Assembly (NCBI GenBank): GCA_020024155.1
Contig: JAHHUE010000006.1
Location: 1-39,573, forward strand
DNA: 39,573 nucleotides
Source of the DNA: Oscillospiraceae bacterium
GTDB taxonomy: Bacteria; Bacillota; Clostridia; Oscillospirales; Ruminococcaceae
Reading direction: 5' to 3'
Shown: in pieces, positions 1-8,428 of the stretch
Layout: each line of letters begins with the position of its first letter
Numbering within the stretch: position 1 is the first letter of the stretch
Translations under genes and position numbers: made by a program
The notes under the pieces: model-generated
Told to the model about the DNA's origin: nothing
Seen by the model: the letters and a program-made list of their open reading frames with translations, nothing else
The model's database searches: none

Positions 1-86
1 CCTTTCGTACCCTTATGGATGTGGCTATCCTCTTCGTTTACCTCACAATCAAACACATAAAATATGTAATTTTATATATTATATTA

Positions 87-115
87 TTGATAAGTAAAAG
101 CAATAGTAATATAAT
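87..115 (+). promoter_or_regulatory. Sigma-A promoter of the M24 peptidase gene
   Basis: TTGATA at 87-92 and TATAAT at 110-115 are separated by 17 bases. The initiation point would fall near 122, leaving a very short leader before the AGGAGGG ribosome binding site at 128-134. Confidence 0.65.
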
Positions 116-138
116 TGTGATAACATAGGAGGGTAATT

Positions 139-1230
139 ATGAATACTTTTTACAAGACAAAATTGTGTAGCATTATGGCAGAAAATAATGTTGACGCAAT
201 GCTTATTGCTCCCGGAGAAGAATTGGAGTTTATACTTGGACATACAACACATATATGCGAGAGATTTCAAGCTTTGTTTATAAAGCAAAATGGAGATTAT
301 TTTTATGTTTGTAATTTACTTACAACAGATGAAATTTCTGAATATATGGACGGACATAAAGTTTATAGCTGGTTTGATGGCGACGGCTATATGCAAACTT
401 TGAAAAAGGCATTGGAAGAAAATGACCTTGTTGGAAAAACAATAGCAGTAAACAGCACAGAAAGAGCGTTTATAATTCTTGATATTATGCAGAATAATGA
501 TGTTAAATTTATAAACGGAAAGCCACTTCTTGAAAAAATGAAAATCTGTAAAACAAAAGATGAAATTGAAAATCTTAAAATTGCAGCAAGGATTACAGAT
601 GAAACATACTATGAAATTCTTAAATTTGTAAAAGCAGGTATGCAGGAAAAAGATGTTATTGATTTTATAAAGTCAGAGTTTACAAGAAAAGGTGCAGATT
701 TTGGCTTTGCAATTGTTGCCTGTGGAAAAAACTCGGCTTTGCCACATTACAATGATGATAAAAGTGTAATTCAGGAAAATGACATAGTTCTTTGCGACTT
801 TGGTTGTATTTATAATGGACTTTGTGCCGATATGACAAGAACATTTTTTGTTGGCAGTGCCACAGAAGAGCAAAAGAAAATGTATGACTATGTGTTAAGA
901 GGACAAATTGCCGGTGTTGAAAAAGCAGTTAGCGGAGCATTTGTCCCTGATATTGATAAGGTTACAAGAGATATTATTGCTGAAAGTGGTTATGGACATA
1001 CATTTATGACAAGACTTGGACACGGTATTGGATATTCATTGCACGAAGCTCCGGATATAAAGCAGTCAAATCCAATGTATCTTGAACCAAATATGACATT
1101 CAGTATAGAACCGGGTATTTATCGTGTTGGAGAATTTGGTATACGCATAGAAGATATTGTGCTAACAACAGAAAACGGGAACGAAACTTTAAATAATTCA
1201 ACAAAAGAGTTGATTATTGTTAATAACTAA
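139..1230 (+). CDS. M24-family Xaa-Pro aminopeptidase
   Basis: This 363-residue protein is a metal-dependent (usually Mn or Co) cytoplasmic aminopeptidase that removes N-terminal residues preceding proline. The N-terminal half is the variable creatinase-like domain; the C-terminal half is the pita-bread catalytic fold. Visible metal ligands are the Asp of CDFGC and of ADMTRTFF (about residues 218-235), the His of RLGHGIGYSLHE (about 295), the Glu of FSIEPGIY (about 327) and the Glu of GIRIEDIV (about 340). Length fits the short bacterial PepP/PepQ-like class. The start is set by an AGGAGGG site five bases upstream of the ATG. It is transcribed alone from the promoter at 87-115 and ends before a bidirectional terminator shared with the convergent carboxypeptidase gene. 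Exact substrate (dipeptide prolidase or longer peptides) cannot be decided from sequence. Confidence 0.9.
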   Translation: MNTFYKTKLCSIMAENNVDAMLIAPGEELEFILGHTTHICERFQALFIKQNGDYFYVCNLLTTDEISEYMDGHKVYSWFDGDGYMQTLKKALEENDLVGKTIAVNSTERAFIILDIMQNNDVKFINGKPLLEKMKICKTKDEIENLKIAARITDETYYEILKFVKAGMQEKDVIDFIKSEFTRKGADFGFAIVACGKNSALPHYNDDKSVIQENDIVLCDFGCIYNGLCADMTRTFFVGSATEEQKKMYDYVLRGQIAGVEKAVSGAFVPDIDKVTRDIIAESGYGHTFMTRLGHGIGYSLHEAPDIKQSNPMYLEPNMTFSIEPGIYRVGEFGIRIEDIVLTTENGNETLNNSTKELIIVNN

Positions 1231-1322
1231 TTGAAAGTAAGTTAGTATAGTTAATATTATGCTGTAACAAAATATAAATTTTATAATGTGATTTTTGATT
1301 TATAGGGCAGATATATAACAAG

Positions 1323-1360
1323 AAAAAAAGAGTGTGTCGATTTTCGATACACTCTTTTTG
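1323..1360. terminator. Bidirectional intrinsic terminator
   Basis: A 12-bp stem (1329-1340 with 1344-1355, one G-T pair, loop TTT) has an A-run on its left and a T-run on its right. It can stop the M24 peptidase transcript on the plus strand and the M32 carboxypeptidase transcript on the minus strand. Confidence 0.85.
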
Positions 1361-1416
1361 ATGACAGATAAATTATATTACTTATTTGGCATTAGAATTG
1401 CAATAATACTTTTTGA

Positions 1417-2919
1417 TTATAAATTATATAATTTAGTAAATTTATCTTCAAGATAATCGGTGAAAACAGTTGGGTCAAATTTTTCGCCCAAAGCTTTTTC
1501 CAATAATTCAGATGGAGTAAACAAACTGCCATATTGCCAAATATGCTCTTTAAGCCAATTATTGATTGGTTCAAAGTCGCCTTTCTTTAAGCACTCTTTA
1601 ACATTAACGGTTTCTTCCATTTTTTTGAGAAGTTGTACGCCATAAGCAGAGCCAAGTGCGTAAGATGGGAAATAACCGATATTACCACCAGACCAGTGAC
1701 TATCCTGCAAAACACCTTCTTTATCGTTTGGAACATCAATTCCAAGGTATTCTTTATAAAGACGGTTCCATTCTTTTGGTAAATCGTGAACAGATAACTC
1801 ATCTGCAAAAATGCGTTTTTCAAGCTCATAACGCACCATAATATGCAAGCAATATGTCAATTCGTCAGCCTCTGTTCTTATAAGGCTAGGCTGTGCTTTA
1901 TTAACTGCTTTGTAAAGGTCTTCGGCAGTGTAGTTTTTCATCTGTTCTGGAAACAATTCTTTTACTTTTGGGAAAATAAGCTCAACATATTCACGGCTGC
2001 GACCAATAAGGTTTTCATAAAAACGGCTTTGGCTTTCGTGAATTCCCATACTTACGCCACCGTCAAGGGCAGTGTATGCGTATTCGTCTTTGGTGTTAAG
2101 GTCATAAAGTGCGTGGCCACCTTCGTGAATAACACTGTAAAGGGAAGATACGAAATTATCCTGATGATAGTTTGTTGTAATGCGTACATCGTGATGAGAA
2201 CCAAAACTTATTGTAAATGGGTGTTCAGTTGTCAAAAGTCCACAATGGTCCATATCAATTTTCATAAGACGCATAAGGTAGTCACTAAGCTCTTTTTGTT
2301 TATAAACAGGAAAATCTCCATAAATACAACTATCATCAATTTGAGGTTTTTCTGATATTTTTTTTATAAGAGGAACAATTTTACTTCTTAAAGTTGCAAA
2401 AAATTCATCGCAACGAGCTTTATTAAGACCTGTTTCGTAGTTGTTAAGCCAGTAATCATAACTGTCCATTTCAGGAGCACACCACTTTGCGATTTTTTTA
2501 TAGAAATCAAAAACTTTTTCCAAAACAGGTTCAAATAATGCAAAGTCATCTGTTTCTTTTGCTCTGTGCCAAACATCGTCAGCTTCAACCATAAGTTTTT
2601 GCAGTGCAACATATTCTTCAAGTGGTATTTTTTGCATATCACGAATATCTTTAAGCATAAGAAATACCATTCTTTGTTCTTCTTTGGAAAGAGAGTCCTT
2701 ATTGCTGTCTAAAAATTCAAGAAGTTGGACAGTTTGTTCTCCGGTTGCAAGATTATAGCTTTCTTCTCCAAGAATAGATAATGTTTGACCACGATTTGCA
2801 CTTGTCCCTTTTGGAGCAGTTGTAGCACCATCAAAAAAGATAAGTGCAGTTGCGTGATTATATGCTGCCATCTTTGCAGAAAGAGCATATAAGTCTTTTT
2901 TTGCTTGTTCAAGTGTCAT
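1417..2919 (-). CDS. M32-family metallocarboxypeptidase (carboxypeptidase Taq type)
   Basis: This 500-residue cytoplasmic zinc carboxypeptidase removes C-terminal residues one at a time. The hallmark HEGGH motif (the M32 version of HExxH) is present in SVIHEGGHALYDL at about residues 263-275, followed by the family motif GIHESQSRFYEN with the third metal ligand Glu. The length equals the usual 490-510 of the family and it is largely helical. The start is chosen from a GGAGGTG ribosome binding site just upstream of the ATG. It lies downstream of the DUF1846 gene on the same strand, about 90 bases away, and ends at the bidirectional terminator at 1323-1360. Pairing with the convergent M24 aminopeptidase suggests a peptide-recycling role, which is inference. 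Confidence 0.93.
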   Translation of the reverse strand: MTLEQAKKDLYALSAKMAAYNHATALIFFDGATTAPKGTSANRGQTLSILGEESYNLATGEQTVQLLEFLDSNKDSLSKEEQRMVFLMLKDIRDMQKIPLEEYVALQKLMVEADDVWHRAKETDDFALFEPVLEKVFDFYKKIAKWCAPEMDSYDYWLNNYETGLNKARCDEFFATLRSKIVPLIKKISEKPQIDDSCIYGDFPVYKQKELSDYLMRLMKIDMDHCGLLTTEHPFTISFGSHHDVRITTNYHQDNFVSSLYSVIHEGGHALYDLNTKDEYAYTALDGGVSMGIHESQSRFYENLIGRSREYVELIFPKVKELFPEQMKNYTAEDLYKAVNKAQPSLIRTEADELTYCLHIMVRYELEKRIFADELSVHDLPKEWNRLYKEYLGIDVPNDKEGVLQDSHWSGGNIGYFPSYALGSAYGVQLLKKMEETVNVKECLKKGDFEPINNWLKEHIWQYGSLFTPSELLEKALGEKFDPTVFTDYLEDKFTKLYNL

Positions 2920-3012
2920 ATTTTATACACCTCCATTTTTATTATATAAATTTTGCGTTTGCGAATATACATAAAAGTATAAAAACACAAACGCATTTAT
3001 TATTTCATTCAA

Positions 3013-4500
3013 CTAAAAGTATAGGCTTTTTTCAGGGAATTTATCTTCCATTGTTACACGCACGCCAAGTTTTTTAAGTGTGGAAAGGTCACCTGTTCTA
3101 AGCATAGCTGATGAATGCAAGTCAGCACCACGCAATTTAGGCAACTGGTCCAAAGCCATAGCAACCATAGGGTTTGTTGCCATAGACACAGTGAGAGCCA
3201 AAAGCATATCATCAAGTTTTAATGCAGATGTTTTTGAACCAAGAACTTCTCTTTTAAGTTTAAGCATTGGCAAAAGAACATTTGCAGGAATAAGTTTAAT
3301 GTCATCACGAATTCCACATAAATATTTTATTGCATTAAGTGTTGCACTGCTTGTTGCAGACATAATATCACTTGATTTACCTGTGATAATTGTACCGTCA
3401 CGAAGCTCGTAAGCAACACTGTTAACACCACTTTGCTCTGCTTTTTCCAAAGCAGGCTTAACACATAATCTATTTTCAGAAGGAACAAGATTTAATTGGT
3501 TAAGTATGCTTTCCAGTTTTTCAACTGTTGTATGGCTTGTTTTGCCAAGTTTATAGTCACAAAGAGCAGTATAATATCTTGCAATAACTTCTTGGCCTGA
3601 AGCATATCTTGCTGCATCATCATCTGTTATTGCATAGCCAACCATATTTACGCCCATATCTGTTGGACTGCGATAGAAGTTTTCATCACCAGTGATTTTT
3701 GTAAGGATTGTTTTAACAATAGGGAAAGCCTCAACATCACGGTTGTAGTTAACAGTTGTCTGGTTGTATGCTTCAAGGTGGAAAGGGTCAATCATATTTA
3801 CATCCATAAGGTCTGCTGTTGCAGCCTCATAAGCAAGATTAACCGGATGTTTTAAAGGCAAGTTCCAAATTGGGAAAGTTTCAAATTTAGCATAACCTGC
3901 CATAACACCACGTTTGTATTCGTGGTAAACCTGAGAAAGACAAACAGCAAGCTTACCACTTCCAGGGCCAGGTGCAGTAACTACAACAAGTGGTTTTGTT
4001 GTTTCAACAAATTCATTTTTACCATATCCGTCTTCACTAACAATTTTATTAACATCTGTTGGATAGTTTGGAATTATGTAATGACGATAACTTTTTATAC
4101 CAAGATTATCCAATTTGCGTATAAAGTTATCAGCTGCTGTTTGATGATTATATTTTGTAAGGACAATGCTGTTTACAGATATGCCCATTGATTTGAACTC
4201 ATCAATAAGACGCAGAATATCCATATCATAGCTGATGCCAAGGTCTGCTCTTATTTTTGTTTTTTCGATATCGTCAGCAGAAATGCAGAATATAATTTCT
4301 GCTTCATCTGCAAGAGATTGTAAAAGTTTAATTTTTGTGTCTGGCTTAAATCCAGGCAAAACTCTGGAAGCGTGAAAATCATCAAAAAGCTTGCCTCCAA
4401 ATTCAAGATAAAGTTTACCGTCAAAACGGTTGATTCTCTCTTTTATTTCGTGAGATTGCTTTTCTATGTAAATATCATTGCTAAATGCTGTTTTTAACAT
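3013..4500 (-). CDS. DUF1846 family protein
   Basis: This 495-residue protein belongs to the DUF1846 family, which is common in Clostridia, streptococci and lactobacilli and has no settled function. A glycine-rich P-loop-like segment, TAPGPGSGKLAVCLSQ, lies near residue 185 and suggests nucleotide or phosphate binding. There is no signal peptide or membrane segment, so it is expected in the cytoplasm. A longer reading from a GTG at 4509 is possible, but that GTG lies inside the GGAGGTG ribosome binding site; the ATG at 4500 has an 8-base spacing and is preferred. It reads in the same direction as the M32 carboxypeptidase that follows. Family assignment is confident; biochemical role is unknown. 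Confidence 0.88.
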   Translation of the reverse strand: MLKTAFSNDIYIEKQSHEIKERINRFDGKLYLEFGGKLFDDFHASRVLPGFKPDTKIKLLQSLADEAEIIFCISADDIEKTKIRADLGISYDMDILRLIDEFKSMGISVNSIVLTKYNHQTAADNFIRKLDNLGIKSYRHYIIPNYPTDVNKIVSEDGYGKNEFVETTKPLVVVTAPGPGSGKLAVCLSQVYHEYKRGVMAGYAKFETFPIWNLPLKHPVNLAYEAATADLMDVNMIDPFHLEAYNQTTVNYNRDVEAFPIVKTILTKITGDENFYRSPTDMGVNMVGYAITDDDAARYASGQEVIARYYTALCDYKLGKTSHTTVEKLESILNQLNLVPSENRLCVKPALEKAEQSGVNSVAYELRDGTIITGKSSDIMSATSSATLNAIKYLCGIRDDIKLIPANVLLPMLKLKREVLGSKTSALKLDDMLLALTVSMATNPMVAMALDQLPKLRGADLHSSAMLRTGDLSTLKKLGVRVTMEDKFPEKSLYF

Positions 4501-4697
4501 TCCGTACACCTCCGTCAGTTCTAATTAAATATTAACATCTATATAGTTTATCACAATTTTTACATTGTTACAATTTTTATTTAAAAATTTGCCAATAAAA
4601 TAATAAAAGATTATATTTCATAAATTTGGATAAGTTATACAAAAAAAGATATTGTCAGTATCATAAAAATGAATTTATGAAATATCGTTGAAATCTA

Positions 4698-4726
4698 TTG
4701 ACAGTAACATAGATAAAGAATAAAAT
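4698..4726 (+). promoter_or_regulatory. Sigma-A promoter of the rubredoxin gene
   Basis: A perfect TTGACA (4698-4703) and TAAAAT (4721-4726) are spaced by 17 bases, 41 bases upstream of the rubredoxin start codon. The strength of the match suggests substantial constitutive expression. Confidence 0.8.
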
Positions 4727-4767
4727 GCACTTATTAAAAAATTATATCATAAAAAAGGAGATTTACT

Positions 4768-4929
4768 ATGGCAAGATACGGATGTATGACTTGTGGTTGG
4801 ATGTTTGATGAAGATGCAATTGATGAAGAACTGAATATTGAAGACGGAACTCTTTTTAAAGATTTACCAGCTGATTTTGAATGTCCAGAATGTGGTGCTG
4901 AAAAAGACGAGTTTGAAATAGCTGAATAA
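4768..4929 (+). CDS. Rubredoxin
   Basis: This 53-residue protein is a small iron-only electron carrier of the anaerobe cytoplasm, typically serving superoxide reductase, rubrerythrin or oxidoreductases. The two CxxCG knuckles that hold the single iron are visible: C6-M-T-C9-G and C39-P-E-C42-G. The segment GTLFKDLPADFECPECG matches the family, and the length is exactly usual. Two aromatic positions differ from typical rubredoxins: the usual DW before the second knuckle is DF, and the Tyr normally two residues after CG is Met. The ATG follows an AAGGAG site with a 7-base spacing. It is monocistronic, with its own promoter at 4698-4726 and a terminator at 4938-4969, and no redox partner is adjacent. 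Confidence 0.93.
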   Translation: MARYGCMTCGWMFDEDAIDEELNIEDGTLFKDLPADFECPECGAEKDEFEIAE

Positions 4930-4937
4930 TATATTAA

Positions 4938-4969
4938 ACCAGTCTTTTTATAAGTCTGGTGTTATTTTT
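4938..4969 (+). terminator. Terminator of the rubredoxin gene
   Basis: ACCAG plus CTT (4938-4946) pair with AAG plus CTGGT (4952-4960) around one T-T mismatch, followed by GTTATTTTTG. It sits 9 bases after the rubredoxin stop. Confidence 0.7.
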
Positions 4970-5026
4970 GATTAAACTTAGGTAATAAAAATGATAGCTA
5001 GGTTTATTGAAATTATTATGCAAAAC

Positions 5027-5066
5027 AAAAAACTGATTTCACATATAATGTGAAATCAGTTTTTTT
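5027..5066. terminator. Bidirectional intrinsic terminator after rarA
   Basis: A perfect 13-bp stem (5032-5044 with 5048-5060) with a 3-base loop has an A-run on the left and seven Ts on the right. On the minus strand it directly follows the rarA stop codon. Confidence 0.88.
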
Positions 5067-6327
5067 ACTTTTTAATCTTTTCCCAATAAGCCTTTGCTGC
5101 TTGTTCGTTTTTATTTTCTCCAAAATGGTAATATTTTCTGTCTTTTATAACATCTGGCATATATTGCTGTTGCACCCAGTGATTTGGAAAATCGTGAGGA
5201 TAAATATAATTTTTATCAATTGACAGATTTCTGTTTTCAAAACTTGCAGCATCTTTTAGATGAGGTGGGATATCTGAAAAATTACCACTTTTAACATCTG
5301 AAAAAGCAAGGTCTATTGCAACTTCATTACTGTTGGATTTTGGAGCAGTTGCAAGAAGAATAACTGCGTGTGCAAGTGGTATTCTTGCCTCCGGCATACC
5401 GGTTTGCAAAGCAATGTCGCAACAGGCTTTTACAATTGAAACAGCCTGTGGATAAGCAAGACCTATATCTTCACAAGCTATAACCTGCAATCTTCTTACA
5501 GCTGAGATAAGTCCGTCACCTTCAAGAATTCTGGCAAGATAGTGTAAAGCTGCGTTTTCATCAGAACCACGAATGGATTTTTGCAAGGCAGAAAGCAAAT
5601 TGTAATGCACATCGCCTGAATTATCAAAACGGTTACTGCTTCTTTGGGTTACTTGTTTTGCCATTTTGTCTGTTATTATCAAAGTGTTGTTTTCATTTTT
5701 GGCAGCAGCCAGTAAAAGTTCAAGAGCGTTATAACATTTACGCATATCGCCACCACAACCGTATGACAATGTTTGCAAAGCATCATCATCTATATTAACA
5801 GATATATTATTTTCTGCTGAATATTTTTTTATGGCATTTTCGATGCCTTCTTTTATATCGGCTGCATTTAAAGGCTTGAACTCAAAGACTGTACATCTTG
5901 ATAAAATAGCATTAAAAATTGCAAAATATGGGTTTTCTGTTGTAGATGCAATAAGCGTTACACTTCCATCTTCAATAACTTCAAGAAGTGATTGCTGTTG
6001 CTTTTTATTAAGATATTGTATTTCGTCAAGGTAAAGCAAAATACCGTTTTCAGTACCCAGTGTATTGATTTGAGATATAATGTCTTTTATATCACTTGTT
6101 GAACTTTGAGTACCATTTAACTTAAATAGTTTTTTTCCGGTCTTTTTTGCGACAATTGATGCAACAGTTGTTTTGCCAACACCTGACGGACCAAAAAAAA
6201 TCATATTTTGCGAAACACCATTTTCAATAGCACGGCGAAAAACACTGTTTTCTGATAACAAGTGCTTTTGTCCACATACATCAGCTAGCTCTGTTGGTCT
6301 TATAGCAGCGGCAAGAGGTATACTCAT
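5065..6327 (-). CDS. rarA: Replication-associated recombination protein A (AAA+ ATPase)
   Basis: This 420-residue protein is the RarA/MgsA/WRNIP1-type AAA+ ATPase, related to clamp-loader subunits, which acts at stalled replication forks. Walker A is FGPSGVGKTT (residues 45-54), Walker B is LLYLDEIQYL (D101-E102), and sensor 1 lies in ASTTENPYFA with the arginine finger in ILSRC soon after. The C-terminal half has the tetramerisation part, including LARILEGDGLISAVRRLQVIACEDIG and the PEARIPLAHAVILLA block. Length matches bacterial RarA (about 420-445). The start has GGAGGG six bases upstream, and the GGAGGG overlaps the last codons of the esterase gene, whose stop is one base before the ATG. 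The two are therefore cotranscribed and probably translationally coupled. Confidence 0.95.
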   Translation of the reverse strand: MSIPLAAAIRPTELADVCGQKHLLSENSVFRRAIENGVSQNMIFFGPSGVGKTTVASIVAKKTGKKLFKLNGTQSSTSDIKDIISQINTLGTENGILLYLDEIQYLNKKQQQSLLEVIEDGSVTLIASTTENPYFAIFNAILSRCTVFEFKPLNAADIKEGIENAIKKYSAENNISVNIDDDALQTLSYGCGGDMRKCYNALELLLAAAKNENNTLIITDKMAKQVTQRSSNRFDNSGDVHYNLLSALQKSIRGSDENAALHYLARILEGDGLISAVRRLQVIACEDIGLAYPQAVSIVKACCDIALQTGMPEARIPLAHAVILLATAPKSNSNEVAIDLAFSDVKSGNFSDIPPHLKDAASFENRNLSIDKNYIYPHDFPNHWVQQQYMPDVIKDRKYYHFGENKNEQAAKAYWEKIKK

Positions 6328-6328
6328 A

Positions 6329-7144
6329 TCAATCCCTCCAAAGTTTTAATTTCTTTTCGTCATAATGGCTTTTAAGGAAAAATGCAACTGAGTGCATCAT
6401 AGCTCTATCCCAGAATGAAAAATCATGAACACCGTCCCATTCCATATATTTATATTCAGCAAGGTTAAGATTTATTGCAAAGTTATGGAAATTCTTGTTT
6501 TGCTTATAGATAAAGTGGTTGTTGTCTTGTTTTCCACAGCAGACAAATATACGGCATTGCTCTTCTGGTGGAAGTTTTGACATATCTTCTGCAAGTTTAA
6601 AAAGATTTGCAGAGTCTTTAAATTCCAAATTTTCACTAAATGCAGGTGAAAAAATTCTTTTGTAATCTTCGTTATCTTTTGCAGCTTCAAGCATTGCGCC
6701 CATATCTAAACAGCCTGAGAAAGAACCACAGGCACAATAAAGGTCTGGACGAGAAAGCCCAAGCAGCAGTGCGCCGTATCCACCCATTGAAAGCCCACAT
6801 ACATACCTGTGTTTTCTGTCTTGGGGAAGAACAAACATCTTGCTTAACAAATCAGGAAGTTCTTCTGTTATATATGTATAATAATTAAATCCACAAGCCA
6901 TATCTTGATAGAAACTATATGGCGCATTAACATAAACTATGGCAAGGTGATTTTCCATAGCATATCTGTTGGCAGCAGTATAGTTTTGAAAATCTTCGTG
7001 ACTTTGGCTTAAACCGGGAAGAAAATATATAACTCCTTTTGGAGGTCTTAAATGTCCGCTTGTACGGTCAGTAGGCAAAAATAAGCTGACTGGAACGCGT
7101 TGACTTAATGTTACAGAATATACAGAAGTATTTATAAATGACAT
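6329..7144 (-). CDS. Esterase D / putative esterase family hydrolase
   Basis: This 271-residue alpha/beta hydrolase belongs to the esterase family that includes S-formylglutathione hydrolase and tributyrin esterase. The nucleophile elbow is GLSMGGYGALL (Ser about residue 117). The acid is probably in the FVCCGKQDNNHF segment and the His in WDGVHDFSFWDRAM near the C-terminus. The early segment GVIYFLPGLSQSHEDF gives the oxyanion-hole region. No signal peptide is visible, so it is probably intracellular. It has a GAGGG ribosome binding site and heads a two-gene operon with rarA, separated by one base. Substrate is unknown; the acetyl-xylan and short acyl ester classes are alternatives. Confidence 0.85.
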   Translation of the reverse strand: MSFINTSVYSVTLSQRVPVSLFLPTDRTSGHLRPPKGVIYFLPGLSQSHEDFQNYTAANRYAMENHLAIVYVNAPYSFYQDMACGFNYYTYITEELPDLLSKMFVLPQDRKHRYVCGLSMGGYGALLLGLSRPDLYCACGSFSGCLDMGAMLEAAKDNEDYKRIFSPAFSENLEFKDSANLFKLAEDMSKLPPEEQCRIFVCCGKQDNNHFIYKQNKNFHNFAINLNLAEYKYMEWDGVHDFSFWDRAMMHSVAFFLKSHYDEKKLKLWRD

Positions 7145-7179
7145 TTTTTATCCCTCTTTTACTTAAATAATGATATATG

Positions 7180-7208
7180 ATTATACTACACATACAGATA
7201 TAAAACAA
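7180..7208 (-). promoter_or_regulatory. Sigma-A promoter of the esterase-rarA operon
   Basis: Read on the minus strand, TTGTTT (7208-7203) and TATAAT (7185-7180) are spaced by 17 bases, 36 bases upstream of the esterase ATG. Confidence 0.6.
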
Positions 7209-7296
7209 TCAGCAGGTTTTTGTGACTTAGTATCTTGTTTTTATTATGTTTAAAATGATAAAATTATAATAGATATATTTGAAAGGACTTATAAAT

Positions 7297-7959
7297 ATGA
7301 AAACAAAGGCGCAGGCAGCAGAAATTGTAAATACTCTTGAAAGTTATTATCCTATTGCAGATTGCTTTCTGGACGCAGACGGTGCATGGCAGTTATTAGT
7401 GGCAGTGCGTTTATCAGCACAGTGTACAGACCTTAGAGTAAATGCAGTAACGCCTATATTATTTGAAAAATTTCCAACAATTTCTTCTCTTGCAGATGCA
7501 AACCCTTCTGAAATTGAGGCAATAGTTAAACCTTGTGGACTTGGAAAAAGCAAAGCCAAAGATATAAATTTATGTATGAAAATGCTTAGAGATGAGTTTA
7601 ACAGTGTTGTTCCGGATAATATGGATGACCTATTAAAATTGCCGGGAGTAGGCAGAAAAAGCGCAAATCTTATTTTGGGAGATGTGTATCATCAACCTGC
7701 CATTGTTGCAGATACACACTGTATAAGACTTTCAAACAGACTTGGATTTATAAAAAATACTGAGCCTGTAAAGGTTGAAATGGCACTTAAAAAAGTTGTT
7801 GAACCATCAAAACAAAATGATTTTTGTCACAGACTGGTAGAGCACGGCAGAAATGTATGTACAGCAAGAAAAGCATATTGCGAAAAATGTGTGCTTAGTC
7901 CATATTGTAATTACAAAAAAAGCCTTGACAAAAAGGCAGAAAAAGCAAGTAAAAAATAA
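7297..7959 (+). CDS. nth: Endonuclease III
   Basis: This 220-residue DNA glycosylase/AP lyase removes oxidised pyrimidines in base excision repair. The helix-hairpin-helix LPGVGRKSANLILG holds the catalytic Lys121 (equivalent to E. coli K120), and VADTHC holds the catalytic Asp139 (E. coli D138). The 4Fe-4S cluster ligands are C188, C195, C198 and C204 in the standard C-x6-C-x2-C-x5-C spacing. The C-terminus ends in a Lys-rich tail (KKAEKASKK). A longer frame from TTG at 7279 is possible, but GAAAGGA at 7281-7287 lies 9 bases before the ATG at 7297, so that start is used. It reads alone; the TATAAT at 7265-7270 is a likely -10 box although no good -35 pairs with it. Confidence 0.96.
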   Translation: MKTKAQAAEIVNTLESYYPIADCFLDADGAWQLLVAVRLSAQCTDLRVNAVTPILFEKFPTISSLADANPSEIEAIVKPCGLGKSKAKDINLCMKMLRDEFNSVVPDNMDDLLKLPGVGRKSANLILGDVYHQPAIVADTHCIRLSNRLGFIKNTEPVKVEMALKKVVEPSKQNDFCHRLVEHGRNVCTARKAYCEKCVLSPYCNYKKSLDKKAEKASKK

Positions 7960-8144
7960 AATTTTATATATAAAACCGTAAAGATTAAATTACCATAAAA
8001 AATTATTTTAGCCACACAGAATTTTTTAAATAAGTTATATAAACGGCAATGTGAATAACATAATTTTATAGTGCAATGTTTTAAGATTATTACATAATAA
8101 AATCAAAAAGTTGTTATATAAAATTTTTTAAAGAGAGTGATATT

Positions 8145-8318
8145 ATGAATTATTTTTGGCTCGTTATTTTGATGGTGATAAGTTTATTGATGATAACAAA
8201 GCCTAAACTTCTGTGGAAAATAGAAAATATTTTTACAGTAAAATGCGGAGAGCCAACAGATATTTATCTTAATGGTTTAAGACTTGGAGGAGCTTTTTCT
8301 TTATTAGTTCAGTGGTAA
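8145..8318 (+). CDS. Small single-pass membrane protein (DUF6199-like)
   Basis: This 57-residue ORF begins with a hydrophobic helix (FWLVILMVISLLMI, residues 4-17), then TKPKLLWKIENIF, a short polar stretch with GEPTDIYLNGLRLGG, and a second hydrophobic tail. The pattern of a membrane helix, a KP-x-LLWK motif, a polar stretch around EPTD and a closing RLGG block is one I recall from small DUF6199-type proteins of Clostridia, so it is probably real rather than chance. A modest GAGAGTG sequence lies eight bases before the ATG. It stands alone between nth and the sfsA terminator. Function is unknown. Confidence 0.65.
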   Translation: MNYFWLVILMVISLLMITKPKLLWKIENIFTVKCGEPTDIYLNGLRLGGAFSLLVQW

Positions 8319-8385
8319 TTCTTATTTATAGTATTGTAAAAGCATAGATTTTATTTAACAACAAATTTTTGTAAAATTATATATA

Positions 8386-8426
8386 AAGAAAATGGAGTAT
8401 ATCAGTTGATATACTCCATTTTTATT
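8386..8426. terminator. Bidirectional terminator between the small membrane protein and sfsA
   Basis: A perfect 13-bp stem (8391-8403 with 8408-8420) with a 4-base AGTT loop is flanked by AAAGAA on the left and TTTATT on the right. It closes the minus-strand ABC-F/membrane protein/sfsA unit. Confidence 0.85.
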
Positions 8427-8428
8427 AT

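Noticed and set aside
1..60. Slightly higher-GC stretch at the left edge
   Set aside because: May be the tail of a gene or element outside the window; no reading frame or structure could be assigned.
2954..2995. TGCGTTTG/CAAACGCA inverted repeat before the M32 gene as terminator of the DUF1846 gene
   Set aside because: The loop of 26 bases is long and no U-run follows on either strand, so termination is doubtful.
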